Source of the DNA: Geomonas oryzae
GTDB taxonomy: Bacteria > Desulfobacterota > Desulfuromonadia > Geobacterales > Geobacteraceae
Length of the DNA stretch: 64,000 bases
Assembly: GCF_004117875.1 (NCBI RefSeq)
Contig: NZ_RAHW01000007.1
Location: forward strand, 248,001 to 312,000
Direction: 5' to 3'
This document shows positions 61,808-64,000 of the stretch, one piece after another. The notes beneath the pieces are model-generated. The model made no database searches. It was not told the DNA's origin and saw only the letters and a program-made list of their open reading frames with translations. The translations under genes were made by a program, and so were the position numbers. The first letter of the stretch is position 1, and every line of letters begins with the position of its first letter.

Positions 61808-63040
61808 ATGGGATCGATAACGAGCGGCACCAAGAGATACCGGCAGATCAACTGGGCGTTTTTCTGCGCCGGGTTCGTAACCTTCATCACCCTTTACGAC
61901 GTGCAGCCGCTGTTGCCGGTCTTCACCCGTGAATTCGGCGTGAGTGCCGCCTTCGCGAGCCTCCCCCTATCGGTAACCACCTGCGCCCTCGCCGTCTCCA
62001 TGCTCTTTGCCGGTACCATCTCCGAAACGCTCGGCCGCAAGGCCGTCATGGTCGCCTCACTCGTTACGACCTCGATACTCGCGCTGATCACCTCCCAGAC
62101 GGCGAACCTCGAGCAACTGGTCGTCGTCAGGTTCCTGCAGGGTATCGCTCTCGCCGGGCTTCCGGCGGTGGCCATGGCGTATTTGAGTGAAGAGATCGCC
62201 CCCGGCTCGCTCACCTCGGCGATCGGTCTGTACATAAGCGGCAATGCAATCGGCGGCATGACCGGAAGGATTTTCACCGCGGTGATGTCCGAAGAGACCA
62301 GTTGGAGGGTTGCCCTCGAGGTGATCGGCGTGGTCTGCCTCGTCTTGAGCCTTTACTTCGCCAAGACCCTTCCCCCATCCGAAAACCTGAAGAAGCGCCC
62401 GTTCGCGGTGCGCTACCTGTTCAGCTCGCTGCTGCGCCAGCTGAAGGACCCGGGACTGCTCTGCCTGTACGGCATCTCCTTCCTGATCATGGGGAGCTTC
62501 GTAACCCTGTACAACTACATCACCTTCCGGCTTTTAGGCGCCCCCTACCACCTTTCCGCGTGGCTCGTTTCCCTGATCTTCCTGGTCTACATGCTAGGTT
62601 CCTTCAGCTCCTCCATGATCGGCGGACAGGTCGAGCGTTTCGGTCGCGGGAGGATGCTCTTTCTCACCATCGGCACCATGGTTTTCGGGGCCGCCGTCAC
62701 CACGAGCCGCGACGTAGGCAGCATCGTCACCGGCATCGCCATCTTCACCTGCGGCTTTTTCGGCGCCCACACCATCGCCTCCAGCTGGGTAGGAAGCCGC
62801 GCCAAGACCGCCCGAGCCCAGGCCGCTTCACTCTACCTCTTCTTCTACTATCTCGGTTCAAGCATCTCCGGCACCGTCGGCGGAGTCTTCTGGGTATCCC
62901 ACGGCTGGAGTGGCGTGGCGCTGCTCATCCTCGGCCTTTTATTGCTGGCGCTCGCCCTTTTGAAGGTCCTCACCAGTTGTGCCGCGGCCGACTGCCCAGC
63001 CCGCAACGCCGTCGCGAGCCTCGACGCCATGCGCAGTTGA
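61808..63040 (+). CDS. major facilitator superfamily exporter (YnfM/inner-membrane efflux type)
   Basis: The 410-residue protein has about 12 transmembrane helices and the MFS loop motif A (GTISETLGRKAVM) after helix 2. The central loop is short (about residues 195-215). The set of helices ending DVQPLLPVFTREF resembles the YnfM/AraJ-like efflux subfamily. The substrate is unknown; it is probably exported on induction through the divergent LysR protein. Confidence 0.88.
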   Translation: MGSITSGTKRYRQINWAFFCAGFVTFITLYDVQPLLPVFTREFGVSAAFASLPLSVTTCALAVSMLFAGTISETLGRKAVMVASLVTTSILALITSQTANLEQLVVVRFLQGIALAGLPAVAMAYLSEEIAPGSLTSAIGLYISGNAIGGMTGRIFTAVMSEETSWRVALEVIGVVCLVLSLYFAKTLPPSENLKKRPFAVRYLFSSLLRQLKDPGLLCLYGISFLIMGSFVTLYNYITFRLLGAPYHLSAWLVSLIFLVYMLGSFSSSMIGGQVERFGRGRMLFLTIGTMVFGAAVTTSRDVGSIVTGIAIFTCGFFGAHTIASSWVGSRAKTARAQAASLYLFFYYLGSSISGTVGGVFWVSHGWSGVALLILGLLLLALALLKVLTSCAAADCPARNAVASLDAMRS

Positions 63041-63100
63041 TCGCTCAAGTTCCGGACCGGCCTGCCGATAGGTCTCATCAAAAGGACCGAGGAGCGAGCC

Positions 63101-63373
63101 ATGCAGGAACTGATACGTGTAGCAGAAGGGATAGCGATCCCCGTAGACATGTGGGCGACCTGGGACAGTCTTTCCGAGTTGGCCGTGAAGCACGGTCCCG
63201 TTTTCGAAGCCGACCTGGTGCGGCTGGGTTTTAACTTGCGCCCGATCTATCATCTGAACAGCTCCATAGGAGGCGAGCAGGCGATAGGCTTTGGAGCCGC
63301 CACCTCCGCCAGTTTGCAACTGGTACTCCGTCCCGACATCTACCGCGCCATGATCGGCAGCGTCATCAACTGA
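63101..63373 (+). CDS. small hypothetical protein, 90 residues
   Basis: ATG 63101 has a GAGGAGCGAG ribosome site and the frame ends at TGA. The product is MQELIRVAEGIAIPVDMWAT and continues with mixed alpha/beta sequence. It has no signal peptide, membrane helix or metal motif. I do not recognise the family. The good ribosome site favours a real gene, and it may be co-transcribed with the MFS gene (60-base gap). Confidence 0.6.
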   Translation: MQELIRVAEGIAIPVDMWATWDSLSELAVKHGPVFEADLVRLGFNLRPIYHLNSSIGGEQAIGFGAATSASLQLVLRPDIYRAMIGSVIN

Positions 63374-63430
63374 CGCTGCCCCGCACCCTTCCAGCGCCCC
63401 AGCGTCCCTCCCCCCCCCTCCGTACCACCC

Positions 63431-63466
63431 TGCTCTCCTTGCTCTCCCTGCTCTCCCTGCTCTCCC
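63431..63466. repeat. 9-base tandem repeat (tgctctccc), 4 copies
   Basis: Four adjacent units, one with a final T in place of C. Slippage could change the copy number. No function can be inferred. Confidence 0.8.
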
Positions 63467-63611
63467 GGCCCACCGCCCCAGCCCGCCCAGCCTGCGTTTC
63501 ACCGCCCCTTAGCTGCAGTCCATCGTGTCCACCGGGTCCATTAGGTCCACAGCGGCGCCCGTCCCCAGCCCCACAAGACCAAAAAGATCCCAAAAACCAG
63601 AATCGCGTTTT

Positions 63612-63627
63612 TATGACTTAGGTCAAG
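63612..63627 (+). promoter_or_regulatory. HcpR-like operator upstream of hcp
   Basis: TATGACTTAGGTCAAG contains a perfect TGAC-N4-GTCA palindrome and resembles the deltaproteobacterial HcpR (Crp/Fnr family) site TTTGACCnnGGTCAAG. Its centre is about 42 bases before a plausible start near 63661, behind TTAAAG at 63648-63653. This is the spacing of a class II activator. Confidence 0.65.
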
Positions 63628-63732
63628 GTCGCCCCCCGCAATAGTGGTTAAAGTCGCATCATCGAGAGCGGAGCAGAGGCGCCGAAGGCAGCCGAGACCG
63701 ACCGCCTCAAAAGATCACCATTAGGAGAGACG

Positions 63733-64000
63733 ATGAAAGCCTTTTTGAAAAGCCTGTTCGGCATGGAAACCTCAACCAAAAACAACGCAAAGGGGGAAGT
63801 AATGGAAAACATGTTTTGCTATCAGTGCGAACAAGCCGCCAACGGCGGTTGCTCCAAAGTAGGTGTCTGCGGTAAGAAACCGGATGTCGCCGCGCTGCAG
63901 GACCTCCTGGTCTACTCGATGAAAGGTATCGCCTTCTGGGCCAACCTGGCACGCGAGAAAGGCGCCAAGGACGCCGCCATCGACCGCTTCATGATCGACG
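63733..64000 (+). CDS. hcp: hybrid-cluster protein Hcp (3' partial)
   Basis: The visible 89 residues include MFCYQCEQAANGGCSKVGVCGKK, the N-terminal Cys cluster of Hcp (hydroxylamine/nitric oxide reductase). The gene runs off the window. ATG 63733 behind AGGAGAGA gives an extra 23-residue leader; ATG 63802 behind AAGGGGGAAGTA is the alternative and would agree better with family starts. Hcp protects against nitrosative stress; the upstream HcpR-like site supports that regulation. Confidence 0.92.
   Translation, partial: MKAFLKSLFGMETSTKNNAKGEVMENMFCYQCEQAANGGCSKVGVCGKKPDVAALQDLLVYSMKGIAFWANLAREKGAKDAAIDRFMID

Larger units (their letters stand above)
63374..63732. other. 359-base gap upstream of hcp
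   Basis: No gene is seen. The first part is very pyrimidine-rich and includes four 9-base tandem repeats (tgctctccc-type) at 63431-63466. The second part holds the HcpR-like site and the hcp ribosome site. Confidence 0.6.

Noticed and set aside
63431..63466. CRISPR-like repeat
   Set aside because: The 9-base units are adjacent with no spacers, and no cas gene is present.

Overview
The window looks like chromosome from a high-GC, dissimilatory metal-reducing deltaproteobacterium of the Geobacter/Geomonas group. The main reasons are the density of exported multiheme c-type cytochromes (eight genes), NHL-repeat lipoproteins next to an outer-membrane barrel, a Rieske/cytochrome b/multiheme quinol oxidase, sigma-54 type promoters before cytochrome genes, and a chemotaxis operon behind a sigma-28 promoter. 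The assignment is inferred from gene content only. No tRNA, rRNA, CRISPR array, IS element or prophage was seen.

Layout: 1-2200 holds the end of a TMTC-like membrane TPR protein and an NrfJ-like lipoprotein. 2.4-19.2 kb (minus strand) is an extracellular electron-transfer island: two paralogous decaheme secreted cytochromes with a small secreted protein between them, an OmcE-like tetraheme cytochrome, then a compact operon with two NHL lipoproteins, a pentaheme lipoprotein, an outer-membrane barrel and two large multiheme cytochromes (10 and 13 canonical sites). 19.4-24.1 kb (minus) carries a hypothetical protein, a DUF2318 protein, an HMA metal-binding protein, a histidine kinase, a small ferredoxin, an ArsS-type radical SAM protein that appears to be a selenoprotein, and its AhpD-like partner. 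24.3-26.7 kb (plus) encodes the Rieske/cytochrome b/pentaheme complex.

26.7-37.2 kb (minus) is a surface-polysaccharide and small-molecule biosynthesis region in two transcription units. One has sugar transferase, WbpB/WbpD/WbpE-like UDP-sugar enzymes and a FemAB-like protein. The other has AsnB, an acyl-AMP ligase, an NadE-like synthetase, an acyl carrier protein and an acetyltransferase. A Crp/Fnr regulator follows. 38.1-48.0 kb is a Tad (Flp) pilus locus: TadG/TadE-type genes on minus, then flp, cpaB, cpaC, tadZ, tadA, tadB, tadC and an unlisted 27-codon ORF on plus.

48.1-60.6 kb (plus) is a chemotaxis operon behind a textbook sigma-28 promoter: STAS protein, cheA, cheW, an MCP with a CheR-docking tail, cheR, cheD, cheB, two sensor kinases, a receiver and a stand-alone CheB methylesterase. 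The end of the window has a divergent LysR/MFS pair with an operator-like palindrome, a small hypothetical gene, and the 5' end of hybrid-cluster protein hcp behind an HcpR-like site.
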